From Actinoplanes campanulatus (GTDB lineage: Bacteria; Actinomycetota; Actinomycetes; Mycobacteriales; Micromonosporaceae): a stretch of DNA of 64,000 nucleotides. The translations under genes and the position numbers were made by a program. Positions within the stretch are counted from its first letter, which is position 1. Each line of letters begins with the position of its first letter. The notes under the pieces were generated by a model. The model did no database searches. It saw only the letters and a program-made list of their open reading frames with translations, and had not been told where the DNA came from. The DNA is taken from the NCBI RefSeq assembly GCF_014647795.1, contig NZ_BMPW01000020.1:141454-205453 (forward strand), written 5' to 3'. Of the stretch, positions 6,673 to 15,796 are shown piece after piece.

Positions 6673-9194
6673 CAGGCACCAGCCTTCTCGCCGAAGAGGC
6701 GCTCGTACTCGGCGTCCAGGCTGTCGCCGCTGGTCGGTTCGGCCGGCCCGGCGTGCCCGGCCGCCATCACGGGAACCGCAGTGCCGGGGGCGATGGAAGC
6801 GAGAACCCGGGTGATCGCGGCTGGGGCGTCGTCGTAGTCGGTTTCCCACTGCGCCTTGTCCGCGGGCTTGATCTTGCCCTGCTTGATGGCGTCATCCAGC
6901 ACGGAAGCCTTCACCGTTGCCGCCTGCTCGGCCTTCGCCGCCGCGAGTTCGGTGGTGACCTGCTCCATGCGGGAAGCCAGGACGTTGACCTCCTTGCGGA
7001 GTTCGTCCTTCTCCGCCTCCGCCTGCTCGGCCTTCGCCGTCGCGTTGGCCGAAGCCTGGATCATCTCCGCCGTCGGCTCGGGGCTCTTCTCGGCCGCCGC
7101 CTTCAGCGCGTCGATCGCCGCCAGAGCGTCGACCTCCTCGGCGCCGTCGGCGAGGCCGAGCCGCGAGCGCAGTTCATCGCTCAGGGACACGAGGTCCTCC
7201 TCTTGTTTGTTGGGCTCCGGCTCGGCGGCCGGGAGACTGGATGCCGGGTCTTCCGGCGGGGGATCGGCGGGTGCAGCCGCGGCCACCAGCCGGGCCAGGC
7301 GTTCCCGGATCGGCGGGATCCGGCCACGGATCGCGGCACTCGCCGCGACCATGTCGTCTTCGTCTGGGCCGATCAGCGGGATGTCGATGTGCTCGCCGCC
7401 GAACGCCACGCGGATCCGGTCGAACCGGACCGGCCCGATCCGGTCGACCAGGTTGGCCAGCTTCGACAGATCCTCGGTGTACTCCAAGGTCATATGCGCG
7501 TGCCACGGGCGATGCTGCGGCGGGACGTCGATCGACCACAACGCCTCACGTAGCGCTTCGGCCACCAGGTCGTGGACGGCGTCGATGGGGTCCCCGGACA
7601 AGCCGAGCACCAGACAGGTGTCCCGATCTTGGCCGTCGTCGCGTTGCGCACCCGGCGGGTTGAAGACGTTCAACGCGAACGCTTCGGCCTCGAACTGGGG
7701 GAGACCGTTGGCTGCGGTGGAGACGCCGTCGATGACGTCCTGCCTGCCGCGGGCGCCGAGGGCAGCAGCCTCACCGAGGTAAGCGAGCGTGACGTGCAGT
7801 TCCTCGGCCGGTTCCCCGCCCTCGACCGCCAGCCGTGCCGCGTCCTCGGGCGTGGGGATGAGCGCCACCATCGCGCCCGTGTGCACCTCGGCGGCGGCCT
7901 GAACCTGCGCGGCGGCGGCCTGCACCGGTTTCGCGGCGCCCGCCTTCTCCAGTAGGGCTGCGAGCCTGGTCAGGTGTCGCACTTCGAGGATCTCGTCGAA
8001 CCGGGACGGCGCTTCCCGGCTCGCTTTCACCTCGACCTTGAACTGCGGGCTGTCGTCGGACATGTACGCCTGCAGGTGCAGGTCACCCCACTCGGCGTGA
8101 ATCACGCCCTCTTCGAGGACACCGAAGTCGGCGAGCTTGTCCAGCGCGTCCTCGTTGGCTTTCCGCTGTTCCCGGATCTCGTCCAACTTGTTCTCGTCGG
8201 ACTCCGACATCGACGACTTGCCAAAGAGTTTGTTCTCGGCCGCTTCGAGCCGGTCCCATTCCTTATGCAGGGCACGGACCTTGGCTTTTCCGGTCTTTGC
8301 CGCTTCGAGGAGCTGGGCGATCGCCTCGCGGGTTTGGTCGAGACGTTCCTGGTCGAGGACGACCGTTCCGCCCCGGTTGGCGCCGGACCACTGGCCGATC
8401 TCGTCGGGGTCGATGCCGACACCGAGCCGGACGGTGCGCCCGTCCGGGCCGTCCACGGCGGCGACCGCGAACCCGCCGTCACGGACGGTGCCGCTGCCGA
8501 CATACGTTTCGCCCTTGCCGAGAGGGATGCGTTTCGCGAGCCGCTCATTGCGTTTCAGCCCGGAGGCTGGGGCAGGCTGAACAGGCGATCCGTCACCACC
8601 GCCGCCACCGGACCCGGACGTGAACTTGCCGTCGTCGTCGCGGGCATGTTTCGACTCGTCGAACGAGTGCCGGCCCGCCAGGACCGTCACCTGCACATGC
8701 TCGGCACCCTCGGGTACCTCACCGGTTGCGGCGACCCCGAGCATCTCTGGCAGGTCGTTCAACGACCGCAGCGTCTGCACCCCGGGCGGGGTTACACCAA
8801 GCAGGGCGACGGTGTGAATGACGAACGGGTGCAGGTGGCCTTCGGAACAGCGATGGTTGTAGTTGCCCTCGATCGACCGCGATGGGTAGGCGGCAGCCTG
8901 AACCGAATGCAGCCACGGCAGCGTCACCTGGTCGGCGACCAGCGTGTGCCCGCCGTCAGCGGCACGCAGGTTCTCGAACCAGCCGAGTGCCGGCTCCCCG
9001 TCGCCGCGAGGCACGAACCGATCGTCGGTGTGCCCAAGCCGGATAACCGGCTTTCGGATCGCCGGGCAGTCCATGGCCTCGACGGCGGCCTGAATGTCTT
9101 TCGGTGTCGGGTTCCACGAGCCGGTGAGGGTTTGGAACCTGCCGGTGCGGACCAGCTCGACGCCTTCACGGCGGGCGAGTTCCACGTCAGGCAT
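6672..9194 (-). CDS. Fusion: prohead protease, 2H phosphoesterase and scaffold
   Basis: 840 residues. Residues 1 to about 160 resemble Mu gpI-type capsid maturation proteases (IRLGHTDDRFVP, AAYPSRSIEGNYN, HTVALLGVTPPGVQ). A linker of the phage type FDESKHARDDDGKFT follows near residue 180, then a long helical region. Residues about 440-620 form a 2H phosphoesterase (2'-5' RNA ligase-like) domain with both His-x-Thr motifs, HVTL at 467 and HMTL at 567. The C-terminal part is coiled coil and Ala/Glu-rich, as in scaffolds. Such 2H domains cleave cyclic nucleotides or RNA ends; phage Acb1 (anti-CBASS) belongs to this superfamily. Packaging into the capsid is inferred from the fusion. Confidence 0.8.
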   Translation of the reverse strand: MPDVELARREGVELVRTGRFQTLTGSWNPTPKDIQAAVEAMDCPAIRKPVIRLGHTDDRFVPRGDGEPALGWFENLRAADGGHTLVADQVTLPWLHSVQAAAYPSRSIEGNYNHRCSEGHLHPFVIHTVALLGVTPPGVQTLRSLNDLPEMLGVAATGEVPEGAEHVQVTVLAGRHSFDESKHARDDDGKFTSGSGGGGGDGSPVQPAPASGLKRNERLAKRIPLGKGETYVGSGTVRDGGFAVAAVDGPDGRTVRLGVGIDPDEIGQWSGANRGGTVVLDQERLDQTREAIAQLLEAAKTGKAKVRALHKEWDRLEAAENKLFGKSSMSESDENKLDEIREQRKANEDALDKLADFGVLEEGVIHAEWGDLHLQAYMSDDSPQFKVEVKASREAPSRFDEILEVRHLTRLAALLEKAGAAKPVQAAAAQVQAAAEVHTGAMVALIPTPEDAARLAVEGGEPAEELHVTLAYLGEAAALGARGRQDVIDGVSTAANGLPQFEAEAFALNVFNPPGAQRDDGQDRDTCLVLGLSGDPIDAVHDLVAEALREALWSIDVPPQHRPWHAHMTLEYTEDLSKLANLVDRIGPVRFDRIRVAFGGEHIDIPLIGPDEDDMVAASAAIRGRIPPIRERLARLVAAAAPADPPPEDPASSLPAAEPEPNKQEEDLVSLSDELRSRLGLADGAEEVDALAAIDALKAAAEKSPEPTAEMIQASANATAKAEQAEAEKDELRKEVNVLASRMEQVTTELAAAKAEQAATVKASVLDDAIKQGKIKPADKAQWETDYDDAPAAITRVLASIAPGTAVPVMAAGHAGPAEPTSGDSLDAEYERLFGEKAGA

Positions 9195-9205
9195 GGGTCA
9201 CCGCC

Positions 9206-9415
9206 TCACGTTCGCGTCGGCCAGTGCCACGTGCCATAGGTGTGGCCGTCGTCGTACGGGCATTCGTTCTGGCTGTGGGCACCACGGTCCGGCGTCATCA
9301 CGTACAGGCCAACCGTTCCGTCGTCTTCGACGTCGGTGATGATCGCGGCGCGGCATTTGTTGCCCTCGTACTGCACGTAGTGGACGATGCGGCCGATACT
9401 GGGTTTCTGCTCCAC
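9206..9415 (-). CDS. Small hypothetical protein between portal and protease fusion
   Basis: 69 residues (MEQKPSIGRIVHYVQYEG...). The GTG at 9415 is chosen because an ideal AAGGAGG sits six bases upstream; the adjacent GTG at 9418 is too close to it. The pattern GRIVHYVQYEGNKCRAAIIT with a C-terminal WHWP is common in small phage proteins of unknown role. It has a KOW/SH3-like beta feel, but I cannot assign a function. Confidence 0.65.
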   Translation of the reverse strand: MEQKPSIGRIVHYVQYEGNKCRAAIITDVEDDGTVGLYVMTPDRGAHSQNECPYDDGHTYGTWHWPTRT

Positions 9416-9447
9416 CACCGACCTCCTTCCGAAGTCGGTCCTACCGG

Positions 9448-11541
9448 CTAGAAGATCGGAACGATGAACCCGCGGCAGCGTGAACGCCCCTCGCACGCGG
9501 CGTGCTGGCCCGACAGCGGGTAGGCGGCGAGCGCGGCCCGCAGCGTCTGAAACTCGGTCCCGTTGATGGCCTTGCAGGGGTCGCAGGTGTTCCGGTCCGG
9601 CGTCTCGTTCGCCCGATATGCCGTGGCCGGGTTTTCCTCGAGGACAGCGAGGCGGCCAGCGAACTGTGCGGCACTGAGCAGGCTGCCGATGTTGTCGCCG
9701 ACCAGGCCGTTCACCGAGGTTCCCAGTTCGGTGAGATGCCGCTCTACCTCGTTGCGGACTTCCTGCGGCGCAGCTCCGGCGAGTTGCAGGCTGGTTCGGG
9801 CCGCACCGGAGGCGTAGCCGGCGGCGATGATGCGGGCGACGGCGTCCGCGTGCTGCTGCACCCGGTCCGCGCCCGGCTCGGCCGGCACGTCGATGACGGT
9901 GTCCTGGGCGGCGGCCTCCGCCACCACCCCGGCTGCAGCCTCCGCAGCCAGGTCGGTGCCCGACTTTCGTAGCGGCACCGCCAGCGCGGCGACCACACCG
10001 GCGGACGCCTGCAGCTGCCCGAGCAGTCCCAGGTCGCCGACTTCTACGGCGGCCTGCGCCTGGTCGGCGAGTTCGCCGACCAAAGGTGCCGCCAGTTTCG
10101 GCCAGCGGCGCAGCAGCCGGGCTTTCGCCTGATCCCACTGCTGCTGAATGCGGGCCGCGTCAGATTCCCCGTCGTCGTCGTCGAACAGTGACGGCTGCTG
10201 AGTACGGCGCCGCGACCGCGGGCGAGGCTTGGCTGCCGCCGCAACCTCTTGCTCGGGTTCGGCGGGCGGCTTCTCGTCCTTGTCCGGCAGGTCCACGCCC
10301 GGCGCAGTCGGCTTCGGCTGGGCCATACCCTCACGTTCTGGCAGCCGCCATTCACGACGGATCCACGCCTCGAGACCAGGGTCGGAGGCGAGCCCACCGG
10401 AGGCGAGAAGCATTTGCAGCGCCTCAGCGGTGACTTCGCGCCGGCTACCGACGCCGGACACCACGATGCGGGGGACGGGTTCGTCGGCGCCCCAGTTCCA
10501 GTCGACGATTCGTGCCGCTGCCTGCCGGGTGGCGGTGTCCGCGACGGCTTCGGCGGTCGCCTCGAGGGCAAGCAGGAACGCGTCGACGAACGTTTCGCCA
10601 AGGGCGCGGGATCCGTTCGGTGTCTCGCCGAGGTCCAGCATGCCCATCAGGGCGGCGCGGGACATCTGCTGATCGAGCCAGCGCATGAACGACAGCGTGT
10701 CCGGCACACTACCCGAGAGTCCCTGAATCTTGAGGGTGAAGCCAGGCGGAGTCGCCGCGCCGGCCTGTTCCCCGGATCGGGCGGCGGCAGCCAACTGCAT
10801 GGCTTCGGTCATCTGCCCGCTGGTCGGGTTCGTGCCGGGCAGCGCCTCCATGACGGGGACGCCCATGCCCCATCTTCGGTTGGCGATGGCGTGGACGCGC
10901 CGCATCTCCTCCTTGATGAGCCACGCAGCGTAGGCGGGCCGCAGTAGAGAGGTGCCCGCCCAGTTCGCGCCTTCCCGGTCGGCGACGTACCAGACGAGCC
11001 GGTCAGCCTTGATCTGCGGGCTAACGAGGTTGGTTGCCGCGTCCTGGGTGATGCCCTCGAGTAGGCCGGTCTTCCCGTCCACGTGGATGTGGGAGATCGT
11101 CCACTGCGGGCGCTCCCACAGCCCCGACAGCAGTGCCTTGCCGCTGGACACGTCCGCCTGCATCTCGAACGCCGCGTGCCCGAACGTCAGCGCACGCAAC
11201 GCGGCCTGGAGATGCTCGCTCCAGGAAACGCCACGCAGCCGCGCCGCACCCGGCTTGTCCGCGCCCGCCACCGCGAGCCCGAGCCCGTCCGCGACCGCCG
11301 ACACCACCTCGGGCCGGCAGCCGGCCGGGTCGATCTGCCACTGGGCGCGCCGCAACTGCAACGTCCAGCCCTGCAAGATGGCGGTCAGCTGAGGATCGCG
11401 GCGCATCTTCGCGTACACCGGAACCGACAGCGGCCACGTCAGGTCGGGCACGTGCTCGAGCAGGTCAACGTACAGGGACCCGAAATCGGTGCCGAGCGTG
11501 TACGGATCGACGAAGCCCTTCACGGAGGTTGGGGCGGTCAC
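9448..11541 (-). CDS. Portal protein fused to MuF-type head morphogenesis domain
   Basis: About 697 residues from GTG 11541 (VTAPTSVKGFVDPYTLGTDF), preferred for a GAGGTGG signal; GTG 11559 is an alternative. The N-terminal two thirds resemble Mu gp29-like portals (DUF935), with YAKMRRDPQLTAILQGWTLQ and MSRAALMGMLDLGETPNGSR. After an acidic/basic linker the C-terminus is helical and ends in a MuF-like segment with TPDRNTCDPCKAINGTEF and a further Cys pair. Portal rings thread DNA into the capsid; MuF domains join head assembly. Portal-MuF fusions are known in actinophages. It follows the terminase genes as expected. Confidence 0.85.
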   Translation of the reverse strand: MTAPTSVKGFVDPYTLGTDFGSLYVDLLEHVPDLTWPLSVPVYAKMRRDPQLTAILQGWTLQLRRAQWQIDPAGCRPEVVSAVADGLGLAVAGADKPGAARLRGVSWSEHLQAALRALTFGHAAFEMQADVSSGKALLSGLWERPQWTISHIHVDGKTGLLEGITQDAATNLVSPQIKADRLVWYVADREGANWAGTSLLRPAYAAWLIKEEMRRVHAIANRRWGMGVPVMEALPGTNPTSGQMTEAMQLAAAARSGEQAGAATPPGFTLKIQGLSGSVPDTLSFMRWLDQQMSRAALMGMLDLGETPNGSRALGETFVDAFLLALEATAEAVADTATRQAAARIVDWNWGADEPVPRIVVSGVGSRREVTAEALQMLLASGGLASDPGLEAWIRREWRLPEREGMAQPKPTAPGVDLPDKDEKPPAEPEQEVAAAAKPRPRSRRRTQQPSLFDDDDGESDAARIQQQWDQAKARLLRRWPKLAAPLVGELADQAQAAVEVGDLGLLGQLQASAGVVAALAVPLRKSGTDLAAEAAAGVVAEAAAQDTVIDVPAEPGADRVQQHADAVARIIAAGYASGAARTSLQLAGAAPQEVRNEVERHLTELGTSVNGLVGDNIGSLLSAAQFAGRLAVLEENPATAYRANETPDRNTCDPCKAINGTEFQTLRAALAAYPLSGQHAACEGRSRCRGFIVPIF

Positions 11542-11568
11542 CGGAGACCACCACCTCACCAGCGTCTA

Positions 11569-13146
11569 TCACATCGGGCTGTTCAGCGGGTCTCCGCCCG
11601 ATGACTGGTCCGGTGGGCGAGGCGGCGGTGGCGCCCACTTTGTCACCGCGACACGAACCGCGTAGGCGAGTGTGTCTACCTGGTCGTCGTGGGCGGCGTT
11701 CGGGAACCCGGCGAACTCGTCCACCCACGTTTTGATCCAGTCGGCGCCGGCAGGTAACCAGATCCGGCCGTTCGACGCCCACGCCGACGCGGGCAGGGCG
11801 CGGCTCAGTTTGTCGGTGTCAGCGACCAGCGGTGCGATCGGCACTCGGTCGTTGGTTGCTTCACGGACCAGTGTGGTGCCGTACTGGGATTGTTCGACGT
11901 ACAGGGTGTCGAGCTGCCAGCGCTGTACGAGCGGCCGGGCGTGGGTGAAGTGGTCGATTTCGCCGATCTTCGCCCGGGTGCGGTCAAGTAGGACCAGGTC
12001 GCCGTCGATGCTGCGCGCCCATGCGGAGATGACCGTCCAGTCGCCGGACGTCTTCGTCGAGTTGGCGAGGTCGACGGTCGCGAACCGCCAGCAGTCCTGC
12101 AAGTCGAAGATCCGGCCACCGAGGTCCAGGCGCGGGCTAGCGCCGGTCTGTGGGGCATGCGACCAGTAGCGCCACCAGATTCGTTTGAACAGGTTGCCTT
12201 CGGCGGGGCTGGGCCGCTGCTGGTAGAGGGCGGAGAACACGTATTCGCCGACGGTCTTGCGGATGCCCGCCCAGTCTCGTTCGCCGCGAGCCGATTCCTG
12301 CCATTCGCCGATCTTCCGGCCGAGGTCGTCATTGGGGGAGTCCGCGATCGCGGGGATGGTGATGGTGCGCCACCGGCCGCCGTTCTTGCGTTCGCCTTCG
12401 TTGGCGAGGATCTGCCGGATCGGCTCGGACTCGTGCCAGCACGTTTGGATCCATCCCATTCGTGCTGACGGGCCGAGCCGGGGCACGATCGCGGAGCGGT
12501 AGACCGACATGGCCTTTTCGCGGATCTTCTCCGACTGGGCTTCGCTCATGTTTTTGAGCGGGTCGTCAACGAGGATCACGTCGCCGGGTTTGCCGGTGAT
12601 GGATCCGGCGATGCCGGCGCAGTAGACGGAGCCCTTGTGCCCGGCGATGTTCCAGCGGCCGGCTGCGCGGGAGTCTTTGCGTAGTCGGAGGCCGAGGTCG
12701 ATGGTGCCTTCGTCGCCGGACCAGCGTTCGAGGGCGTCTTTGATTTCGGCGCCCCACCGGCGGGCCATCTCGTCGGAATACGAGATGATCAGAATGCGTA
12801 GGTTGGGGTTAACACAGGTGAGCAGCCACAGCGGGAACCAGAACGAGACGGTCGTCGACTTGCCCTCTTGAGGGCTCATGAACGCGGCTAGCCGCTTCTC
12901 CCGGCCTTCGGCCAGGTCGACGAGGGCGGTGTTGATGAGTTCGAGCGCGGGAGTGCGCCATGCGCCGGCCCGGTCGCCGTTTTCGTCGAGCCGCGGCGGA
13001 TCGAGATCCGCTGCCATGTCCAGAGGGCTGGGCCAGCGCTTGCGGTTGGCGTCGCGTTTGGCCCGCGCTTCGGCGGCCTTGCGGTGTTCCTTCTCGGCTT
13101 TAAGTCTGCGGAGTTCCCGCAGCTTCTCCAGCTTGATCGCCTTCAA
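11569..13146 (-). CDS. terL: Terminase large subunit
   Basis: ATPase/nuclease motor that packages DNA. The ATPase motifs are FMSPQEGKSTT (Walker A-like) and DVILVDDPLKN (Walker B). The RNase H-like nuclease has FATVDLANSTKTSGDW, LYVEQSQYG and AHDDQVDTLAYAV. Its beginning overlaps the small subunit gene. I place the start at a TTG near 13146, but this is uncertain: the frame is open to 13218, and an in-frame ATG at 13017 would remove a basic helical N-terminus. The upstream part of the frame reads as a shadow of the small subunit. Confidence 0.9.
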   Translation of the reverse strand: MKAIKLEKLRELRRLKAEKEHRKAAEARAKRDANRKRWPSPLDMAADLDPPRLDENGDRAGAWRTPALELINTALVDLAEGREKRLAAFMSPQEGKSTTVSFWFPLWLLTCVNPNLRILIISYSDEMARRWGAEIKDALERWSGDEGTIDLGLRLRKDSRAAGRWNIAGHKGSVYCAGIAGSITGKPGDVILVDDPLKNMSEAQSEKIREKAMSVYRSAIVPRLGPSARMGWIQTCWHESEPIRQILANEGERKNGGRWRTITIPAIADSPNDDLGRKIGEWQESARGERDWAGIRKTVGEYVFSALYQQRPSPAEGNLFKRIWWRYWSHAPQTGASPRLDLGGRIFDLQDCWRFATVDLANSTKTSGDWTVISAWARSIDGDLVLLDRTRAKIGEIDHFTHARPLVQRWQLDTLYVEQSQYGTTLVREATNDRVPIAPLVADTDKLSRALPASAWASNGRIWLPAGADWIKTWVDEFAGFPNAAHDDQVDTLAYAVRVAVTKWAPPPPRPPDQSSGGDPLNSPM

Positions 13147-13621
13147 GCTCGGCGGCAAGCTTGGCGATTTCAGCGTCGAGGCTGTCAATCGTGATCGCCT
13201 CCACGCGGGTGGGGGCATCCAAGCCGAGGTACTTCGAACGCCGTTCTTGAATCTTGAGGATGCGGTCGATCGCGGCGAGCGTGGGTCCGTCGTCGAGGAT
13301 CGGCTGCCCGGTGGTGTCGTCGTACACGACCTTGCCGTGGGAGACGGTCAGGTGCTCGCGTTTGAGGACGGCCCATGCTTCGGCGAGGAGCGCGTCGAGG
13401 CGCTGCAACTCTTCTTCGCGGTAGGCCTCGGCGGAGATGATCTGTTCGGCGACGGCTTGCTCGAGGGCGCGGGTGATGTCTTGGCATGCGGCACCGCGGC
13501 TGGTGTAGCCGAGCTGATCGGCGATGCGCTGGTATGAGGCGCCGGCCATGCGCATGTCGATGGCTTGGCGGCGTCGCTGGGCGGTGTCGGCGCGTTTTGC
13601 TCGTGAGGCGGGCATGTTCAC
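13100..13621 (-). CDS. terS: Terminase small subunit
   Basis: 173 residues from GTG 13621 (ATG 13615 also possible), with AAAGGAT upstream. An N-terminal helix-turn-helix (MRMAGASYQRIADQLGYTSR) fits the DNA-recognition domain of small terminases. The helical middle (EEELQRLDALLAEAWAVLKRE) fits oligomerisation. It precedes and overlaps the large subunit gene, the standard order. Confidence 0.85.
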   Translation of the reverse strand: MNMPASRAKRADTAQRRRQAIDMRMAGASYQRIADQLGYTSRGAACQDITRALEQAVAEQIISAEAYREEELQRLDALLAEAWAVLKREHLTVSHGKVVYDDTTGQPILDDGPTLAAIDRILKIQERRSKYLGLDAPTRVEAITIDSLDAEIAKLAAELEGDQAGEAAGTPQT

Positions 13622-13696
13622 CGATCCTTTACGAGGTCACGCATTGTGAAATGAAACCCCGACGTGGTTGGCATTGCGGTGACGCTGTGTTGCTGG

Positions 13697-13727
13697 GTGG
13701 CCCGCGGGGTCGAGGTCCGCGGGCCAC
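13697..13727 (-). terminator. Perfect 11-bp hairpin after the 13733 gene
   Basis: GTGGCCCGCGG pairs perfectly with CCGCGGGCCAC around a nine-base loop, directly after a minus-strand stop codon and before the terminase small subunit. It has no U-tract. It likely separates the early/middle transcript from the late region. Confidence 0.55.
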
Positions 13728-13732
13728 GTCTG

Positions 13733-14023
13733 TCAGCGGTTGGTGTCCTCGGGGAACACGTCGCCTTCGTTGCCGTCGGCGGGCTGGTCGGGCTGCGGCT
13801 CGTGGCCGTTGTCGGCGTCGTCGGCGGCCTTCTGCAGGGCGTCGAAGCCGTCGCGGAGTTGCCCGACGGCGGCTTCGATCTCGGGGGAGGCTTCGCCGTC
13901 GCGGACGGCGGTTTCGAGTCGGTCGATCGCGGCGTGCAGGTTGTTGAAGCTGGTGGCCTGCGCGGCGGACGCGGCGGTCTGCTGGGCGACGAGGCCGTTG
14001 AGCAGGTCGATGATGCGGGCCAT
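13733..14023 (-). CDS. Small coiled-coil hypothetical protein
   Basis: 96 residues from ATG 14023, chosen because GGAGGAA sits just upstream. The N-terminal half is a heptad-like helix (MARIIDLLNGLVAQQTAASA ... LHAAIDRLETAVRDGE). The C-terminus is acidic and Pro-rich (PQPDQPADGNEGDVFPED). It is the last gene before the terminase operon. The function is unknown. Confidence 0.65.
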   Translation of the reverse strand: MARIIDLLNGLVAQQTAASAAQATSFNNLHAAIDRLETAVRDGEASPEIEAAVGQLRDGFDALQKAADDADNGHEPQPDQPADGNEGDVFPEDTNR

Positions 14024-14186
14024 GTGTTCCTCCAGGATGTCGGTGCCGGTGAGGCGGCGGATCCAGCGGGTCATGTGCACCGCCCGGGAATGCGAAAGGC
14101 CCGCCGAGCGAAGGCTCTGGCGGGCGCTGGAGACACTGGTCTCGCGCAGAACTGTGACACGGTCGCAGCCGATCTTGCAAGCATGT

Positions 14187-14603
14187 CTAGCTGGCGTGTT
14201 GCCCAACTCTCGCCAGGGCGGCTGCTTCGAATACCTTCCCGGCGATGTAGGTGCGTTCCCGGCCCCGCCATCCGTACCGGGGGAGCAGGTTGAGGCCGGG
14301 GGTTGTCGGGTGTTTCTGGCATGCCCATTTTCGGATGAGGTCGGGGCTTACCTGTACGAGTTCGGCGGCTTCGGTGGTGGTGAGTTCGCGGTCGGGTTCG
14401 ACGATGTCTGGCCGTTCGAGCATCCATGTCTCGCCGAAGTCGGCTGCGGTCTGGTCGCAGTCGTCGCATGCCTCAGGGTTGAGGGCGTGGAGTCGTGCCC
14501 GGTACATGCCGGCGATGCGGCGGGCGCGGTCGAGTGGGGTGTCGATGTTGTTGGGCCAGGTGCGCTGGTTTCGGCGTGGCTGCCGGTCGAGGTCGGGCTT
14601 CAC
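14187..14603 (-). CDS. Helix-turn-helix DNA-binding protein (excisionase/MerR-like)
   Basis: 138 residues from GTG 14603, which overlaps the upstream stop (GTGA) and has GGAGG at good spacing. The C-terminal half contains RELTTTEAAELVQVSPDLIR, a winged-helix pattern of excisionase/MerR type, followed by a wing ending GRERTYIAGKVFEAA. The N-terminal part has a CDDCDQT pair. Possible roles are excision control or late-gene regulation before the structural operon; this is inference. Confidence 0.7.
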   Translation of the reverse strand: MKPDLDRQPRRNQRTWPNNIDTPLDRARRIAGMYRARLHALNPEACDDCDQTAADFGETWMLERPDIVEPDRELTTTEAAELVQVSPDLIRKWACQKHPTTPGLNLLPRYGWRGRERTYIAGKVFEAAALARVGQHAS

Positions 14604-14851
14604 TCGTTGTCCTCCGTCCAATCGCCGGTGACGATCGGGGAGCGGCTGCCTGCTGCGACGAGTTTTGGTGCCTGCGCTACGAGGCAGTCGTTGCAGTAGT
14701 CGTACTCGTCGCGCCGGCCGCCTTCCTCACTCTCGTTGACGGAGATGATGACTTCGACGAGGGACAGGTAGTCGCCGTCGAGGCCGCAGCCGTCGCAGGT
14801 GGCGCCGCATGGTTCTTCGCGTTCGTAGGTGAAGGTTTTGTAGCGCTTCAT
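14600..14851 (-). CDS. Small zinc-ribbon-like protein
   Basis: 83 residues with two Cys pairs (CGATCDGCGLDGD and DYCNDCLVAQ) that could bind zinc. The start at ATG 14851 overlaps the upstream stop (ATGA), and its own stop overlaps the next start. No family is recognised. Confidence 0.65.
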   Translation of the reverse strand: MKRYKTFTYEREEPCGATCDGCGLDGDYLSLVEVIISVNESEEGGRRDEYDYCNDCLVAQAPKLVAAGSRSPIVTGDWTEDNE

Positions 14852-15669
14852 GCGGCGATCCGCACGTTGGCGTCGGTGTCTTGGCCGGGCCATAGCAGGC
14901 TGGTCATGTAGGTCTCGTAGTCGGCGTATGGGCGTGTGGCGCCGCATGGCTGGCAGTGGACTTCCATGGGGTCTTCGTGGCGGCGGGGTTCGCTGCGGTA
15001 GAGGGGTCCGTCGACGTCGCGGGTGGGGCGGGCGTCGCAGTGCCAGCATTCGCCGGGGATCCAGAATCGGCGGGTGGTGCGGCCGAGGGTGGCGCGGGCG
15101 CGGGTGTGGAGGTTCTGGAGTTGGTGGATGGCTTCCCAGCCGTGCATGACGGTTGGTTCGTCTTCGATGCCGGTGGGGCAGACGGTGATTGGTTCGAGGC
15201 GGGCGAGCTGGTCGAGGCGGCCGGTGATGATGCTGATGGCGCGCTGAACAATGGCGCCGGGCCGCGCTTTGACGAGGACGGGCTGCCGGTCGGTGAGGCG
15301 CAGGTGGTCGTAGACGGTGGTTCGCCACAGTGGCGTGTACGTGCGCGGGTTGGAGAGCTGCTGTCGGGCGCGTAGGGCGTGTTCCCAGGTGGCGGCTACC
15401 CAGAGGATTTCGGCTTGGAGTGCTTCGACGTGGTCGGCGAGGAGGGTGGGGCTTTCGTGTCCGCCGCCGGTGGTGTGTTCGTCGGGTGCTTGTGACAGGG
15501 ATGCCTCGTGCAACTGGGCGAGGTCGAGGTAGTCGTAGACGAGAGCCCGAATGTCGCGGCTGGCCCGGTCGAGGCAGTTGTGGCAGAACGGCTGGTCGGT
15601 GGGTGCGGCTTGTTTGCCGTTCCAGCCGGGGCAGGTGTGGCCGTTGTGGCAGGTGGTGTTGTCGTCCAT
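14848..15669 (-). CDS. Hypothetical phage protein with terminal Cys motifs
   Basis: 273 residues from ATG 15669 with AGGTG upstream. The N-terminus has CHNGHTCPGWNGK and FCHNCLDRA; the C-terminus has GECWHCDARP and HCQPCGATRP, so two zinc-binding ends frame a helical middle. This architecture recurs in actinophage proteins of unknown function. It is coupled to the next gene by an ATGA overlap. Confidence 0.65.
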   Translation of the reverse strand: MDDNTTCHNGHTCPGWNGKQAAPTDQPFCHNCLDRASRDIRALVYDYLDLAQLHEASLSQAPDEHTTGGGHESPTLLADHVEALQAEILWVAATWEHALRARQQLSNPRTYTPLWRTTVYDHLRLTDRQPVLVKARPGAIVQRAISIITGRLDQLARLEPITVCPTGIEDEPTVMHGWEAIHQLQNLHTRARATLGRTTRRFWIPGECWHCDARPTRDVDGPLYRSEPRRHEDPMEVHCQPCGATRPYADYETYMTSLLWPGQDTDANVRIAA

Positions 15670-15796
15670 CAGGGTGATCACCTCGGGGCCGTGTCGCGGG
15701 TACGGTTCCGGTGATCGCATCGGGCGGTTGCGTCTACAGGTGGGCGCGGTGGATGGTGGACGGCGTCGGGTGGTTCAGCCCCGGCGCCGTTCGCGT

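Noticed and set aside
4606-6837. Long open frame on the plus strand across the capsid genes (743 codons)
   Set aside because: Composition is Arg/Pro/Gly-rich as expected of an antisense frame in GC-rich DNA, with no ribosome binding site. The minus-strand capsid, decoration and neighbouring genes have clear family patterns and coupled ends.
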